Assembly (NCBI RefSeq): GCF_014203795.1
Contig: NZ_JACHJU010000001.1
Coordinates: 2,480,001 to 2,544,000 of the forward strand
DNA length: 64,000 bases
Direction: 5' to 3'
Origin: Streptosporangium album
GTDB taxonomy: Bacteria; Actinomycetota; Actinomycetes; Streptosporangiales; Streptosporangiaceae
In this document: positions 36,861-46,374 of the stretch, in pieces
Layout: each line of letters starts with the position of its first letter
Numbering within the stretch: the stretch's first letter is position 1
Notes under the pieces: model-generated
What the model saw: the letters and a program-made list of their open reading frames with translations, nothing else
What the model was told of the DNA's origin: nothing
The model's database searches: none
Made by a program: the position numbers and the translations under genes

Positions 36861-37577
36861 ATGGTCAGGCTACTCAGTCATCGAGATCGTCAGCATTCGG
36901 ACCGCCGCCTGGGCGCGCGGCTCACGTTCGCGGTGGCGGCCGTGGTGGTGTTCTCGGTGCCGTTCATCCTGCTGCTGGTGTTCGTGGTGTCCTCCTTCGC
37001 GCCGCTGAACGACTTCGACGAGAGCGTGGCCCGGCAGCTCCACACCCAGGCCCTGGCCGATCCCGGATACACCCACTTCCTCAATGTGGCCACAGACGCG
37101 CTCGGGCCGACGACGTGGCGCGTGCTGGTGGTGGCGGTGGCGATCTTTCTCTGGGTGCGGGGGTCGCGGCGCGTGGCGGTCTGGGCGGTCGTCACGATCA
37201 CCGTCAGCGGCCTGCTGAACCTGGCCATCAAGGACATCGTCAACCGGGCTCGGCCCGTCCTGCCCGATCCGGTGTCGTCGGCCCCGGGCGCCTCGTTCCC
37301 CTCCGGGCACGCGATGGGCGTGGCGACATGCACCTTCGTCCTCGCGCTGATCCTGCTGCCCTACCTGAAGGGCTGGACCCCCCGCATCGTCGTCTGGGCC
37401 GTCGCGGCCGCCTTCACCCTCTTCGTCGCCTACACGCGGGTCGCGCTCGGCGTCCACTGGTTCAGCGACGTGGTCGCGGGGATGACTCTGGGCGTCGCGG
37501 TGGCCGCCATCGCCCTGCTGCGGCAACGCCCCGTGGCCGGAGAGCATCCCGTGGCGCGGGAGAAGATCACGGCATAG
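36861..37577 (+). CDS. PAP2-family membrane phosphatase
   Basis: 238-aa integral membrane phosphatase with about six helices and the three acid-phosphatase motifs: KDIVNRARP, FPSGHAMG and TRVALGVHWFSD. Substrates of the family include undecaprenyl pyrophosphate and phosphatidic acid; which one applies is not evident. Its 3' end overlaps an opposing gene remnant. Confidence 0.9.
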   Translation: MVRLLSHRDRQHSDRRLGARLTFAVAAVVVFSVPFILLLVFVVSSFAPLNDFDESVARQLHTQALADPGYTHFLNVATDALGPTTWRVLVVAVAIFLWVRGSRRVAVWAVVTITVSGLLNLAIKDIVNRARPVLPDPVSSAPGASFPSGHAMGVATCTFVLALILLPYLKGWTPRIVVWAVAAAFTLFVAYTRVALGVHWFSDVVAGMTLGVAVAAIALLRQRPVAGEHPVAREKITA

Positions 37578-37677
37578 CGGCCCGTGGCGCGGAGGAGACC
37601 TCCGGCGCGCCGGGCACCGGTTCCGGGGGCAGGAGCATGTTGCGCTGGACGTCGACAAGGAGCAGGATCTGATTCAC
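37567..37677 (-). pseudogene. N-terminal fragment of an isochorismatase-family hydrolase
   Basis: 36-codon ORF from a GTG encoding NQILLLVDVQRNMLLPPEPV, the first beta strand of cysteine hydrolases with the catalytic Asp (LLVDVQRNM). It then stops inside the PAP2 gene, so about 80% of the domain is gone. Confidence 0.5.
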
Positions 37678-37680
37678 ATA

Positions 37681-37694
37681 CGAACTCTAGTTCG
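37681..37694. promoter_or_regulatory. Palindrome CGAACTCTAGTTCG
   Basis: Perfect 6-2-6 palindrome just upstream of the isochorismatase remnant's GTG; possibly the orphan operator of the lost gene. The rest of 37695-38018 shows a GC-rich hairpin region near 37920-37950 and no gene. Confidence 0.35.
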
Positions 37695-38018
37695 CTTTCC
37701 TGTGCACGACAAAATCCGGGCACGGCCGTACAGGCGACAGGACCGCCGGGAGGATCCAGGGAGGGGAGGCACGGAACGCGAGATCCTTTTCCTTCGCTTC
37801 CTCTCCGGTTTCAGATCGTGCACACCATGAGGCGAGCTACATTCAGGAGGGGGCAAACCCGCGTTCGCCCGTCACTATCCGCAATTTGATGACTACCGCG
37901 TGCTACCAAGTAAGATAAAGGCCCCCTGGGGAGATTGACGTCTCCCCTTCAGGGCAGGAGCAGCCAGCCGGCCGGACCCAAAGGTGTTCGACGGCCCCCT
38001 CAGGAAGGAAGCCGTCCC

Positions 38019-38234
38019 GTGGATTCCCAGCCCATCGTGTGTCATGCCTGCGCAGGTGTTCTTCCCGCCACCGACTCCCGCACGTACACACCGCAGCGGG
38101 GACGCATGATCGTGTCCAATGGATACTGCACGTGCCCGCCGGCCTCGGAGCCGGAGGCGCCGAGGCAGCAGCAACAACAGGAGCAGGAGCAGGAGCAGAC
38201 CCCCTCCGCCCCGGTCACGATGGTGCATGCCTGA
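38019..38234 (+). CDS. Small Cys-containing protein with Gln/Glu-rich tail
   Basis: 71 aa from a GTG after AGGAAGGA. The first 40 residues hold CHACAG and NGYCTC, a possible zinc ribbon with four cysteines. The tail is a Gln/Glu run (RQQQQQEQEQEQ) encoded by a CAG/GAG repeat. No family recognised. Confidence 0.5.
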   Translation: MDSQPIVCHACAGVLPATDSRTYTPQRGRMIVSNGYCTCPPASEPEAPRQQQQQEQEQEQTPSAPVTMVHA

Positions 38235-38379
38235 GGCAGCCCCCGATCACGGATGGCAGGCCGGCGCGGCGCCCGGCCCGCGCCGCGTCCGGCCGCAGGC
38301 CACGCCGCGCCACGCCCGGCACCCGGCCGCAGGACGCACCGCCCCACCGCCGGTGGGCGGGAACACCTCCGCCCGGTCT

Positions 38380-38472
38380 TCAGCCGGACAGCCCCCAGGC
38401 CGCGACCACCGCGAGACCACTCGTTCCAATCAGCCCGATGAGCACCACGATGGCGATGACTCGACGATTCAT
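38380..38472 (-). CDS. 30-aa single-helix membrane microprotein
   Basis: ORF encoding MNRRVIAIVVLIGLIGTSGL and ending AAWGLSG: a short basic N-terminus and one hydrophobic helix. Composition and topology suit a real small membrane protein, but the ribosome site is weak. Confidence 0.4.
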   Translation of the reverse strand: MNRRVIAIVVLIGLIGTSGLAVVAAWGLSG

Positions 38473-38706
38473 ACCCACGAGCCTAGCCAGAGGTGCCGGT
38501 GAGATCGCCCGCCGGAGAGCGGCCGCGCGGACGGCCCCCGCTTTTCCGACCAATCCGCATATCCTCACCGGCACAGCGGCGGACTGAAGATCATCAGGAC
38601 ATCCGTCCACCTCAACCCCGGGTGCCGCCCATGAGAATGATTTAGGCTCATCATCGTTGGCTAGCGAAGAACGGGCTACGGCATACGCCGCCCCGCCGAG
38701 GACGAG

Positions 38707-39519
38707 GTGCACGTGGTCGCGGAAGACGTCGAGCAATCGGCCAAGAGTGACAAGAAGAAGAAGCGCTCGTTCTGGCTGGAGTTCCCCCTCCTGGTCGTGG
38801 TCTCCCTTCTGCTCGCGCTGCTGATCAAGAGCTTCGTCGTCCAGGCGTTCTACATTCCGTCGGAGTCGATGGAGAACACGCTTCTGGTCAACGACCGGGT
38901 CCTGGTCAACAAGCTCGTCTACTACACCCGCGACATCGAGCGCGGTGACGTCGTGGTCTTCTCCGGAGTCGACTCCTGGAAGGGCGAGGTCGAGATCCCG
39001 GAGCCGTCCAACCCGGTCGCGGCGGCCCTCCAGTGGGTCGGCACCGTCTTCGGCGTGGTGCCCGGCGAGAAGGACTACATCAAGCGGGTCATCGGCGTGC
39101 CCGGTGACGTCGTGAAGTGCTGCGACGTGAAGAAACGCGTCACGGTCAACGGGGTCCCGCTGGAGGAGAAGGACTACCTCTACCCGGACGACGACCCGTC
39201 GGATGAGCCTTTTGAGATCAAGGTGCCGGAGGGCCGGCTCTGGGTGATGGGCGACCACCGCTCGGTGTCGTACGACTCCCGCAAGCACCAGGGCGACCCG
39301 GGTGGCGGCACCATCCCCGCCGAGCAGGTGATCGGCCGGGCCTTCGTGATCGTGTGGCCGTTCTCCCGCGCCACCACGATCCCGATCCCCGAGACCTTCT
39401 CCCAGCCCGCACTGGAGGCCGCCGGGGTGATCGGCACGCAGGCCCCGCTCCTGCTCGGGTTCACCGGTGCGGTGCCCCTGGTGCTCTGGCGCCGCCGCCG
39501 GCTCCTGAAGCGGCTCTGA
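38707..39519 (+). CDS. lepB: Signal peptidase I
   Basis: 270-aa membrane protease removing signal peptides. One N-terminal transmembrane helix is followed by the catalytic serine in IPSESMENTL, the catalytic lysine in YIKRVIGVPGD, and WVMGDHRSVSYDSR. A second helix lies near the C-terminus (IGTQAPLLLGFTGAVPLVLW). GTG start; 187 bp of upstream DNA separate it from the convergent 30-aa ORF. Confidence 0.93.
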   Translation: MHVVAEDVEQSAKSDKKKKRSFWLEFPLLVVVSLLLALLIKSFVVQAFYIPSESMENTLLVNDRVLVNKLVYYTRDIERGDVVVFSGVDSWKGEVEIPEPSNPVAAALQWVGTVFGVVPGEKDYIKRVIGVPGDVVKCCDVKKRVTVNGVPLEEKDYLYPDDDPSDEPFEIKVPEGRLWVMGDHRSVSYDSRKHQGDPGGGTIPAEQVIGRAFVIVWPFSRATTIPIPETFSQPALEAAGVIGTQAPLLLGFTGAVPLVLWRRRRLLKRL

Positions 39520-39677
39520 CACAAGCGGCTCTGACAGCCGGAAGGCACCCCCGTCCCTGCCCGTACGGCCCCCTGTCGGCGCGTGCCGTACGGGGGCCGG
39601 ATGGAGCGGGTCAATCAACGTGCCTCGCGGCGGCCATGGGAGTTCCCGCGTGCCCGCCGTACGTCAAAGGAAGTCCT

Positions 39678-39749
39678 GTGACCTGGCGTGGCGCTCGCCA
39701 TAGCTGGCCAAACAAGACAAGTATGGAGGTGAGGGGCACGCCAGGTCAC
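39678..39749. promoter_or_regulatory. 13-bp inverted repeat before the universal stress gene
   Basis: GTGACCTGGCGTG at 39678 and its exact complement at 39737, with a 46-bp spacer, ending eight bases before the stress-protein start. It could bind a stress regulator or form a leader-RNA stem. Confidence 0.4.
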
Positions 39750-39756
39750 GGGGGAA

Positions 39757-40635
39757 GTGGTGGCGATGTATACACAAGACGGGCGGCCTGTGGTCGCTGG
39801 ATACGACGGTTCGAAGGCAAGCAGGCAGGCTCTTCAGTGGGCGGCCGGCGAGGCCCGCACGCGATTCGTCCCGCTGCTCGTCTGCCACGCCTGGCAGTGG
39901 CTCTACCCCATACCTCCCGTCTCTCCTGAGACGCTGGAGGCCGTGCGGCGGATGGGCCAGCACGTGCTCGACACCGGAGTGAGCCTGGCACGCAGCCTGG
40001 CACCCCGGCTGGAGGTGATGGGGAAGCTGGAGATGGGGTCTCCTACGGTCGTCCTGGTCAGCGAGTCGTCCGGCGCGGAGCTGGTCACGGTGGGACCGCG
40101 CGGGACGGGTGGCTTCGAAGAACTGCAGATCGGCTCGGTCGCGATGCAGCTCGCCGCGCACGCCTACTGCCCGGTGGCCGTCGTGCGGGAGCCGGACCGG
40201 CCCGCCACGGGCCGCGTGGTGGTCGCCGTGGAAGGCGGCGGTCCGGAGCGTTCGGGGATCGGGGTGGCGTTCGAGGAGGCGAGGCTGCGGCAGGCGTCGC
40301 TGACGGCGATCTGTCTGTGCCCCGAGGACATGGGCGACACGCGGCAGGTGGCCACCCGCTTCCACAGCACCGTCTCGGTGTGGGAAGAGAAATATCCCGC
40401 CGTGGTGGTGGATACCGTGGTCGAGACACGGCCCCCCACGGCGGTGCTGCACAGTGCCGCCGAGCACGCGGACCTGGTGGTGGTCAACGGCCGCGGGGAG
40501 AACGACCCTGTCGAGCTGCCGCTCGGCCTGCTCCCCCAGTCGCTGCTGCGTGGGGCACCGTGCACGGTCATAGTGATTCCGGATCGGATGCTTGCATTGT
40601 CCTCCCGCTCAGCAAGTCGCGTTCCGCCCGGATGA
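39757..40635 (+). CDS. Tandem universal stress protein (UspA)
   Basis: 292-aa protein with two Usp domains (about 10-146 and 155-282). The first has VVAGYDGSKASRQALQWA and the ATP-type signature GPRGTGGFEELQIGSVA. The second has NGRGENDPVELPLGLLPQSLL, where the glycine-rich nucleotide motif is less complete. GTG at 39757 or ATG at 39766. The 3' end overlaps the convergent GH15 gene by 68 bp. Often induced in dormancy or hypoxia regulons. Confidence 0.88.
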   Translation: MVAMYTQDGRPVVAGYDGSKASRQALQWAAGEARTRFVPLLVCHAWQWLYPIPPVSPETLEAVRRMGQHVLDTGVSLARSLAPRLEVMGKLEMGSPTVVLVSESSGAELVTVGPRGTGGFEELQIGSVAMQLAAHAYCPVAVVREPDRPATGRVVVAVEGGGPERSGIGVAFEEARLRQASLTAICLCPEDMGDTRQVATRFHSTVSVWEEKYPAVVVDTVVETRPPTAVLHSAAEHADLVVVNGRGENDPVELPLGLLPQSLLRGAPCTVIVIPDRMLALSSRSASRVPPG

Positions 40636-42487
40636 TGTGGATGACCGCGTTGATGAGGGCCAGGTGGGTGAAGGCCTGAGGGAAGTTGCCCAGGTGGCGC
40701 CCGGTGACGGGGTCGAGTTCCTCGGCGTAGAGGCCCAGGGGGCTGGCGAAGGAGAGGATCTTCTCACAGAGCCTGCGGGCACGGGTCTGCTCCTTGATCT
40801 CCGTGAGCGCCGACACGAGCCAGAACGAGCAGATCGTGAAGGTGCCCTCCTCACCGGACAGGCCGTCGTCGGTCTCCTTGCTCAGGTAGCGCATGACGAG
40901 ATCGTCGACGGTCAGCTCGTCGGCGATGGCCAGGACGGTGGCGCGGATCCTGGGGTCGTCGGACGGCAGGAAGTGCACCAGAGGGAGGAGCAGAAGCGAG
41001 GCGTCAAGTGCGTCGGTGTCGTAGTGCTGCCTGAAGATTCCGTTCTCCGTCACCCCGCGGGCGCAGACGTCGGCGCGGATCTCGTCGGCGGCCGTCTGCC
41101 AGCGCGCCGCCAGGTCGAAGTCGTGGCGGCACCGGGCAAGCCGCGCGCCGCGGTCGGCCGCCACCCAGCACATGACCTTTGACGAGGTGAAGTGCTTGGG
41201 CTGGCCTCGCACCTCCCATATGCCCCGGTCGGGCTCCCTCCAGTGGGTGACGGCCGATTCGACCTGGCGTTTCAGGATGGGCCAGATCCGCTCGTCCAGC
41301 CGGTCCCGGGATCGGGTGTGAAGGTAGAAGGAGTCGAGGACCGTCCCCCAGACGTCGTGTTGGTGGTGTTTGTAGGCGTTGTTGCCGATCCGGACGGGTT
41401 TGGCCCCCTGGTAGCCGTCCAGGTGGTTGAGGATGTGCTCCTCCAGGTCGCGCTCGCCGTCGACGCCGTACATGATCTGGAGCTCGTCGTCCCGTTCGGC
41501 GACGTCGGCGATGAACCAGAAGAAGTCGTCGGCCTCCCAGTCGAATCCGAGCGTGTAAAGGCCCCAGAGGGCGAAGGTCGAGTCGCGGATCCAGGCGTAG
41601 CGGTAGTCCCAGTTCCTCTCGCCGCCCGGCGTCTCGGGCAGCGAGGTGGTCGCCGCCGCGACCAGCGCCCCGGTCGGGGCGAAGGTCAGACCCTTGAGGG
41701 TGAGGGCGCTGCGTTCCAGGTAGCTGCGCCAGGGATGGTCGGGGAAGTCGCCTCTGGCAAGCCAGTGCTGCCAGTGGTGAGCCGTCCACACGAGCCGGTC
41801 GTACGCGTCCGCGAAGGTGTAGGGCGGTTCGTGAGCGGTCCAGGACAGCGCGCAGAAGCGCGTGTCCCCCTCTCGCAGCAGGGTGCGCGCCGTCGCCCGT
41901 GACGCCTCGAATCCCAGCCGCATGTCGGTGGTGAGCCTGAGCTCCAGGTTCACCCCGTCTCCCTGGGCGACGGCCTGGTGGTAGCCCCGGTCGGAGTAGG
42001 ACCAGTGGGCCGACCTGCGGCCGTAGTCGAACACCGGCTCGCAGTCGAGGGTGATCTGCATCTCCCCGCTGACGCAGCGTACGGTGCGCAGCAGCACGTG
42101 ACTGGCGTCATAGTCGGTGGGCGCCCTGCGGTGGGTGTGGGAGAGCTCGTCGTGGTGGTGCCAGGGGCCGATGAGCAGCAGGTCACGGACGATGATCCAG
42201 CCGGTCGGGGTGCCCCAGCTCGTCTCCAGCACCATGGTGCCCGGCAGGTATCGGCGTGCGGCGGGCACTCTGAGGTCGGCGGGGCCGAGCCGGAACCCTC
42301 CGGCGTCCCGGTCCAGTATGGCGGCGAACACGCTGGGTGAGTCCATCCGGGGCAGGCAGAGCCATTCGATGTTCCCGCTCGGCGCCACCAGAGCGGTTGC
42401 CTCGCAGTCGGACAGGAAGCCGTAGTCGGCGATCGGCGGGAAAGGGGACCGTTCGCAGAACACGTCCACCGGTGGCTCGAGAGTCAT
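40568..42487 (-). CDS. Glycoside hydrolase family 15 protein (glucoamylase/trehalase-like)
   Basis: 639-aa cytoplasmic protein. The N-terminal beta-sandwich begins PPIADYGFLSDCEATALVAP, followed by an (alpha/alpha)6 barrel with YRYAWIRDSTFALWGLYTLGF and WVAADRGARLA. This matches actinobacterial GH15 enzymes, several of which hydrolyse trehalose. ATG start. Trehalase versus glucoamylase activity cannot be separated by eye. Confidence 0.88.
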   Translation of the reverse strand: MTLEPPVDVFCERSPFPPIADYGFLSDCEATALVAPSGNIEWLCLPRMDSPSVFAAILDRDAGGFRLGPADLRVPAARRYLPGTMVLETSWGTPTGWIIVRDLLLIGPWHHHDELSHTHRRAPTDYDASHVLLRTVRCVSGEMQITLDCEPVFDYGRRSAHWSYSDRGYHQAVAQGDGVNLELRLTTDMRLGFEASRATARTLLREGDTRFCALSWTAHEPPYTFADAYDRLVWTAHHWQHWLARGDFPDHPWRSYLERSALTLKGLTFAPTGALVAAATTSLPETPGGERNWDYRYAWIRDSTFALWGLYTLGFDWEADDFFWFIADVAERDDELQIMYGVDGERDLEEHILNHLDGYQGAKPVRIGNNAYKHHQHDVWGTVLDSFYLHTRSRDRLDERIWPILKRQVESAVTHWREPDRGIWEVRGQPKHFTSSKVMCWVAADRGARLARCRHDFDLAARWQTAADEIRADVCARGVTENGIFRQHYDTDALDASLLLLPLVHFLPSDDPRIRATVLAIADELTVDDLVMRYLSKETDDGLSGEEGTFTICSFWLVSALTEIKEQTRARRLCEKILSFASPLGLYAEELDPVTGRHLGNFPQAFTHLALINAVIHIIRAERDLLSGRTMQASDPESL

Positions 42488-42517
42488 ACGATGACCTGCT
42501 TTCCCCGAGGGTCTCGT

Positions 42518-42784
42518 TCAGGACTCGCCGACGACCAGATCGGTCTCCGCGGCCTCGATCACCGGCTGCAGGCGCAGGCCGTGGCGTACGTCCAGCTCGT
42601 GCGGGGTGCCCTCCTGGATCGCCGCCACGAACTCCCGGTACATCCTGTTGATCGCGTCGGGGCCGACCGCCGCCACACAGTCGACCATGGCGGAGTCGCC
42701 CGGCCCGAAGACTTCGACCTCGGTGGCCCGACGCCCCGCCCCGGCAAGACCGATGCTGACCGTCATACCATCGACTGTAAACAC
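42518..42784 (-). pseudogene. C-terminal fragment of a Gfo/Idh/MocA-type oxidoreductase
   Basis: 88 codons encoding only the tail of the family (VSIGLAGAGRRATEVEVFGP; INRMYREFVAAIQEGTPHEL; the usual family C-terminus follows). The nucleotide-binding domain is missing. It starts at the junction with the decayed aldo/keto reductase. Confidence 0.6.
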
Positions 42785-42846
42785 CTATGTCCGCAGTTCG
42801 GAAGGTATGGCCTGCCACGGAGAGTCGGGCTTTAGGGAGGCCCGCC

Positions 42847-43481
42847 ATGCGCATGACCAAGCTTCCCTCCGGTGACGAGATCGTGGTCCTCGGCATGGGC
42901 ACCCGGCATATGGGCGAGGCCCCCTCGCGCCGGGGGGAGGAGATCGCTGCGCCAGGGCCTGAAACCGGGAATGACGCTGATCGACACCGCCGAGATGTAC
43001 GGCGACGGCAGGGCTGAAGAACTCGTCGGCGAGGCGATCGCCGGCAACCGGGACGAGGTCTTCCTGGTCAGCAAGGTCCTGCCGCAGCATGCCACGTTCA
43101 GTGGCACGATCGCCGCCTGCGAGGGCAGCCTGCGCCGCCTCGGGACCGACCGGCTCGACCTCTACCTGCTGCACTGGCGGGCCCCGCGCCGCTGGAGATG
43201 ACCGTGGGGGCCTTCGAGGAGCTGACGAGCCGGGGGCTCATCCGGAGCTGGGGCGTGAGCAACTTCGACGTCCCGGACATGGAGGAGGTGATGACCGTTC
43301 CCGGCGGACAGGCCGTACAGACCGACCAGGTGCTCTACAACCTCATGCGGCGCGGCATCGAGTACGACCTGATGCCCTGGTGCCCTGCGGCCCTCGCCCT
43401 GCGCCTCACCGAGGACGACTTCACGCTGCTGGACGGGGCGTCCCGCCACCGCTGGGCAAAAAGCCGCTCGAAATGCTGTGA
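42847..43481 (+). pseudogene. Decayed aldo/keto reductase
   Basis: Family sequence is spread over three frames: [20 protein letters not shown], then [20 protein letters not shown] up to LDLYLLHWR, then [20 protein letters not shown] to EYDLMPWC. A deletion follows and the tail resumes with [14 protein letters not shown]; a last shift gives [13 protein letters not shown]. At least three frameshifts plus a loss of roughly 75 residues make it non-functional. Confidence 0.8.
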
Positions 43482-43506
43482 ACACGGCGCGGGTGGCCGT
43501 CTCCCG

Positions 43507-43881
43507 TCAGGTCGTTTGCTCGGCCATCTCCCGGAACTCGCCGGGAAGCTGCGACATGACATGGTCGAAGACCTCACCGGGGACGGCGTCCCGCAGCGTC
43601 GTGAGGACGGCCCGGACGCCTCCGGTGGCCTCCGGCACGGTCAGGCCGGTCCGCTTGCGCACCCGCATGACGGTGTCGTGGAGTCCGAAGCGCTCGCTCC
43701 CGCCCTGTATGGAGAGCGACTCCCGCAGCGAGTCGGGCAGCTCGGCTGCGAGATGGCGAGCCTCCCCCGCGCTCAGCCGGTCCCCCAGCGTTGCGAGCGT
43801 CGCGCGGGTGAGATCCGCAGCTTCCTCGCGCGACAGACCGGTACGCTCCATCACCGCCTGGACGAACTTTTTGTATTCCAC
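43507..43881 (-). CDS. DUF2267 family protein
   Basis: 124-aa helical protein with two half-repeats ([37 protein letters not shown]), each followed by a segment of [20 protein letters not shown] type. GTG start. DUF2267 function is unknown. Confidence 0.78.
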   Translation of the reverse strand: MEYKKFVQAVMERTGLSREEAADLTRATLATLGDRLSAGEARHLAAELPDSLRESLSIQGGSERFGLHDTVMRVRKRTGLTVPEATGGVRAVLTTLRDAVPGEVFDHVMSQLPGEFREMAEQTT

Positions 43882-43883
43882 AT

Positions 43884-44123
43884 CTATCCCCCCTGACCGG
43901 CTAGCCTTCCCTGTCGGTGCGGGATCGAACGTCCCGGCCGGGACCGTGTGCGCGCTGTCAGCTCTGGACCGTGCTCTCGCCTCGACGAGCGCCAGACCCG
44001 CCGCAGACCCTCCACCTCCCGCAGGACGCCCCTGCGATCCATCTCGTCGTGCCAGGCGAGGCACTCGCTCAGGGGGTAGTTCACCGGGTCCGCGACGACC
44101 CCGTCGCTGCAGATCATCAGCAT
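43884..44123 (-). pseudogene. YCII-related protein, truncated/frameshifted
   Basis: The first 40 codons match the start of YCII (DGPF) proteins: RYMLMICSDGVVAD and EMDRRGVLREVEGLR. The later part diverges into Arg/Ser-rich sequence, and the DGPF motif is absent. Confidence 0.5.
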
Positions 44124-44217
44124 GTATCGCGTGGTTCCCTCCCTACCGGAAAGGTCCACACCTCTACTACGACGGACGGGAAGACGCCGGAACGACAGCC
44201 ATCCCTCTCCGAGGTCG

Positions 44218-44721
44218 TCACCGATCTGAGCGGCATCCTTCCGCCCCCGGCCGCTCCGAGGGGAGCCAGGGCCGGTCTGTCGGCCGTCGGACGAGGGTGG
44301 TCAGCAGCAGCAGGAGCGCGGCCTGGGCAAGCGCGCCGGGCGCGAAGGGCGGGGCGGGACCCACCGATTTGGTGAGGGCGTACCACAGCCGGGAGATCAT
44401 GGGGAGGTTCTCCCAGGTGCCGGCGTATCGCTGGTCGAGGAAGCCGGTGTCGTAGTTGGCGGCCACGTGGGCGTAGACGCCGAACAACGCCACCAGCAGG
44501 ACGACGGACGAGAGCACCCGGACCACGAGGACCGCCTTCGGCGACCCACCGCGGACGAGCAGGACCACCCCGATCACCAGGAGCACCAGCGCCCCCCAGG
44601 GGAACAGCTGCTCCACGTTCTTCCAGTGCCGCTCGGTGGCGAGTTCGACGGCGATGCCGAGGAGGCTCAGCACGGTCAGACCGATGAGACCGAGACGCAG
44701 CATCGCAGGGCCGTCCGTCAA
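44218..44721 (-). CDS. Hypothetical membrane protein
   Basis: 167 aa from a TTG that overlaps the upstream lipoprotein stop (TTGA); ATG at 44703 is the alternative. Four hydrophobic helices (LRLGLIGLTVLSLLGIAV; GALVLLVIGVVLLV; VVRVLSSVVLLVALFGVYAHV; ALAQAALLLLLTTLV). It probably forms a pair with the lipoprotein. Function unknown. Confidence 0.68.
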   Translation of the reverse strand: MTDGPAMLRLGLIGLTVLSLLGIAVELATERHWKNVEQLFPWGALVLLVIGVVLLVRGGSPKAVLVVRVLSSVVLLVALFGVYAHVAANYDTGFLDQRYAGTWENLPMISRLWYALTKSVGPAPPFAPGALAQAALLLLLTTLVRRPTDRPWLPSERPGAEGCRSDR

Positions 44722-45062
44722 GGTGTCAGCGCCGATACGATCTTGTTGACCGTCTCCTCACCCGGGTTGTACTTGGCGAGGTTCTGGCGTAGCGAGGTGA
44801 GGTTGCTGTCATCGGCGGCATAGGGCCGGTATTCGACGACCTCCTTCGCCCACCGTTCGGAGTTGGACACGCCGGCGGCCTTGAGCGCGGCGGCGATCTC
44901 GCTCTCGCCGGCGGTGTTCGCCGAGACCTTCCTCACCTGCGTGGATCCGGCTGTGGCCGCGGTGGGGGCGGATGGCTGATCCGATGACGACCCGCCGCAG
45001 GCGGTGAGCGAGACGCAGGCGGCGAGTGCCGCCAGAGCCAGCTTCGATGGCGCTGATCCCAT
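44718..45062 (-). CDS. Putative lipoprotein
   Basis: 114 aa with a lipoprotein signal peptide and lipobox LTAC (cysteine near residue 22), a Ser/Thr/Ala linker and a helical domain (GESEIAAALKAAGVSNSERW). It overlaps the membrane-protein gene downstream. No known family. Confidence 0.7.
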   Translation of the reverse strand: MGSAPSKLALAALAACVSLTACGGSSSDQPSAPTAATAGSTQVRKVSANTAGESEIAAALKAAGVSNSERWAKEVVEYRPYAADDSNLTSLRQNLAKYNPGEETVNKIVSALTP

Positions 45063-45407
45063 GGTGCTCCGTCCGATGTGTAGTTCTTGTCGGTCACCTA
45101 CAAACTGGCCGGTCCGTCTCAGATCAAGCTCTGTGAAACGTGAAAATCAACTGAAAATAGCGTCGCCCTGGTCCGGCGTATATACAAGAATCACGAAAAT
45201 CAGCAGAAATGTCCCATATAAGCTTTTTAAATGGGTTTCCGCCCTTCGGCGCTCCGCGGTGCCGCCCCCTCACCATCGATGCCGCGATCACCGGCACGGT
45301 GCTGGCCGCTATCCTCTGGCCCCCGCTGAGCGCGTGGGGCCGGCCCGGATGACGGACCGGCCTCACGGTGACCGTGCCGGACGCGACACGCTCGGTCAGG
45401 CCGGCGC
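45063..45407. other. Intergenic region without a convincing gene
   Basis: 345 bp; 45120-45240 is AT-rich compared with its neighbours and likely contains the lipoprotein promoter. No RNA gene or coding ORF is supported. Confidence 0.5.
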
Positions 45408-46268
45408 TCAGGCTGCGTCGAGGCGGGCCAGTTCTTCGGCCGACAGCTTCAGATCGACCGCGGCGACCGAGTCGCGGATGGTCTCGGGGCGCGAGGAGCC
45501 GGGGATCGGGATCACCACCGGCGCCTTGGCGAGCATCCACGCCAGGCACACCTGCTGCGGGCTCACCTCGTGTGCCCGCGCCACGTCCGCGAACACGGCG
45601 AAGCGTGAGCCCAGCTCGCCGGCGCGCGAGATCCCGCCCAGCGGGCTCCACGGCAGGAACGTGATGCCCAGTTCCGCGCAGAGCTCCAGCTCCGGTTCGC
45701 TGGAGCGGAACGCCGGTGAGAACTGGTTCTGCACGCTCACCAGCCGCCCGCCGAGGATCTCGTTGGAGAGCCGGATCTGCTCCGGATCGGCGTTCGAGAT
45801 ACCCGCGAAACGGATCTTTCCCGCGTCCAGCAGGTCGCGGATCGCCCCGACCGAATCCGCGTAGGGGACCTTCGGATCCGGCCGGTGGAACTGGTAGAGC
45901 CCGATGGCCTCGACGCCGAGCCGCTTGAGCGACGCGTCGCAGGCCTTCTTCAGATGGTCGGGCGAGCCGTCCAGCGTCCACGAGCCGTCGCCGGGGCGCA
46001 GGTGGCCGCCCTTCGTCGCGATCAGCACGTCGGACGTGTCGCCCCCGTAACCGGCCACCGCGCGGGCGATCAGGGACTCGTTGTGGCCGACCTCGTCCGC
46101 GTCCCTGTGGTAGGCGTCCGCGGTGTCGATCAGCGTCACGCCCTCCTCCAGCGCGGCGTGGATCGCCGCGATCGAACGCTGCTCGTCGGGGCGCCCCTCG
46201 ATCGACATCGGCATCCCGCCGAGGCCGATCGCGCTGACCTGAACGTCGCCGATGCGGCGAGCCTGCAT
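45408..46268 (-). CDS. Aldo/keto reductase
   Basis: 286-aa NADPH-dependent oxidoreductase with a TIM barrel. Tetrad residues are visible in LIDTADAYHRDADE (Asp, Tyr), LIATKGGHL (Lys) and YQFHRPD (His). NADP-binding tail PIPGSSRPETI. Divergent from the LysR regulator at 46375, its probable controller. Confidence 0.9.
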   Translation of the reverse strand: MQARRIGDVQVSAIGLGGMPMSIEGRPDEQRSIAAIHAALEEGVTLIDTADAYHRDADEVGHNESLIARAVAGYGGDTSDVLIATKGGHLRPGDGSWTLDGSPDHLKKACDASLKRLGVEAIGLYQFHRPDPKVPYADSVGAIRDLLDAGKIRFAGISNADPEQIRLSNEILGGRLVSVQNQFSPAFRSSEPELELCAELGITFLPWSPLGGISRAGELGSRFAVFADVARAHEVSPQQVCLAWMLAKAPVVIPIPGSSRPETIRDSVAAVDLKLSAEELARLDAA

Positions 46269-46374
46269 GGAGTTCCTCCTCGGAGATCAGTTGATACGTC
46301 TCCAGTCTCCCTTCCCACGATTAAGCTGTCCAACAGAAGAAAGCGATCCCTTTGAGCGTCTCAGGTGATTAATC

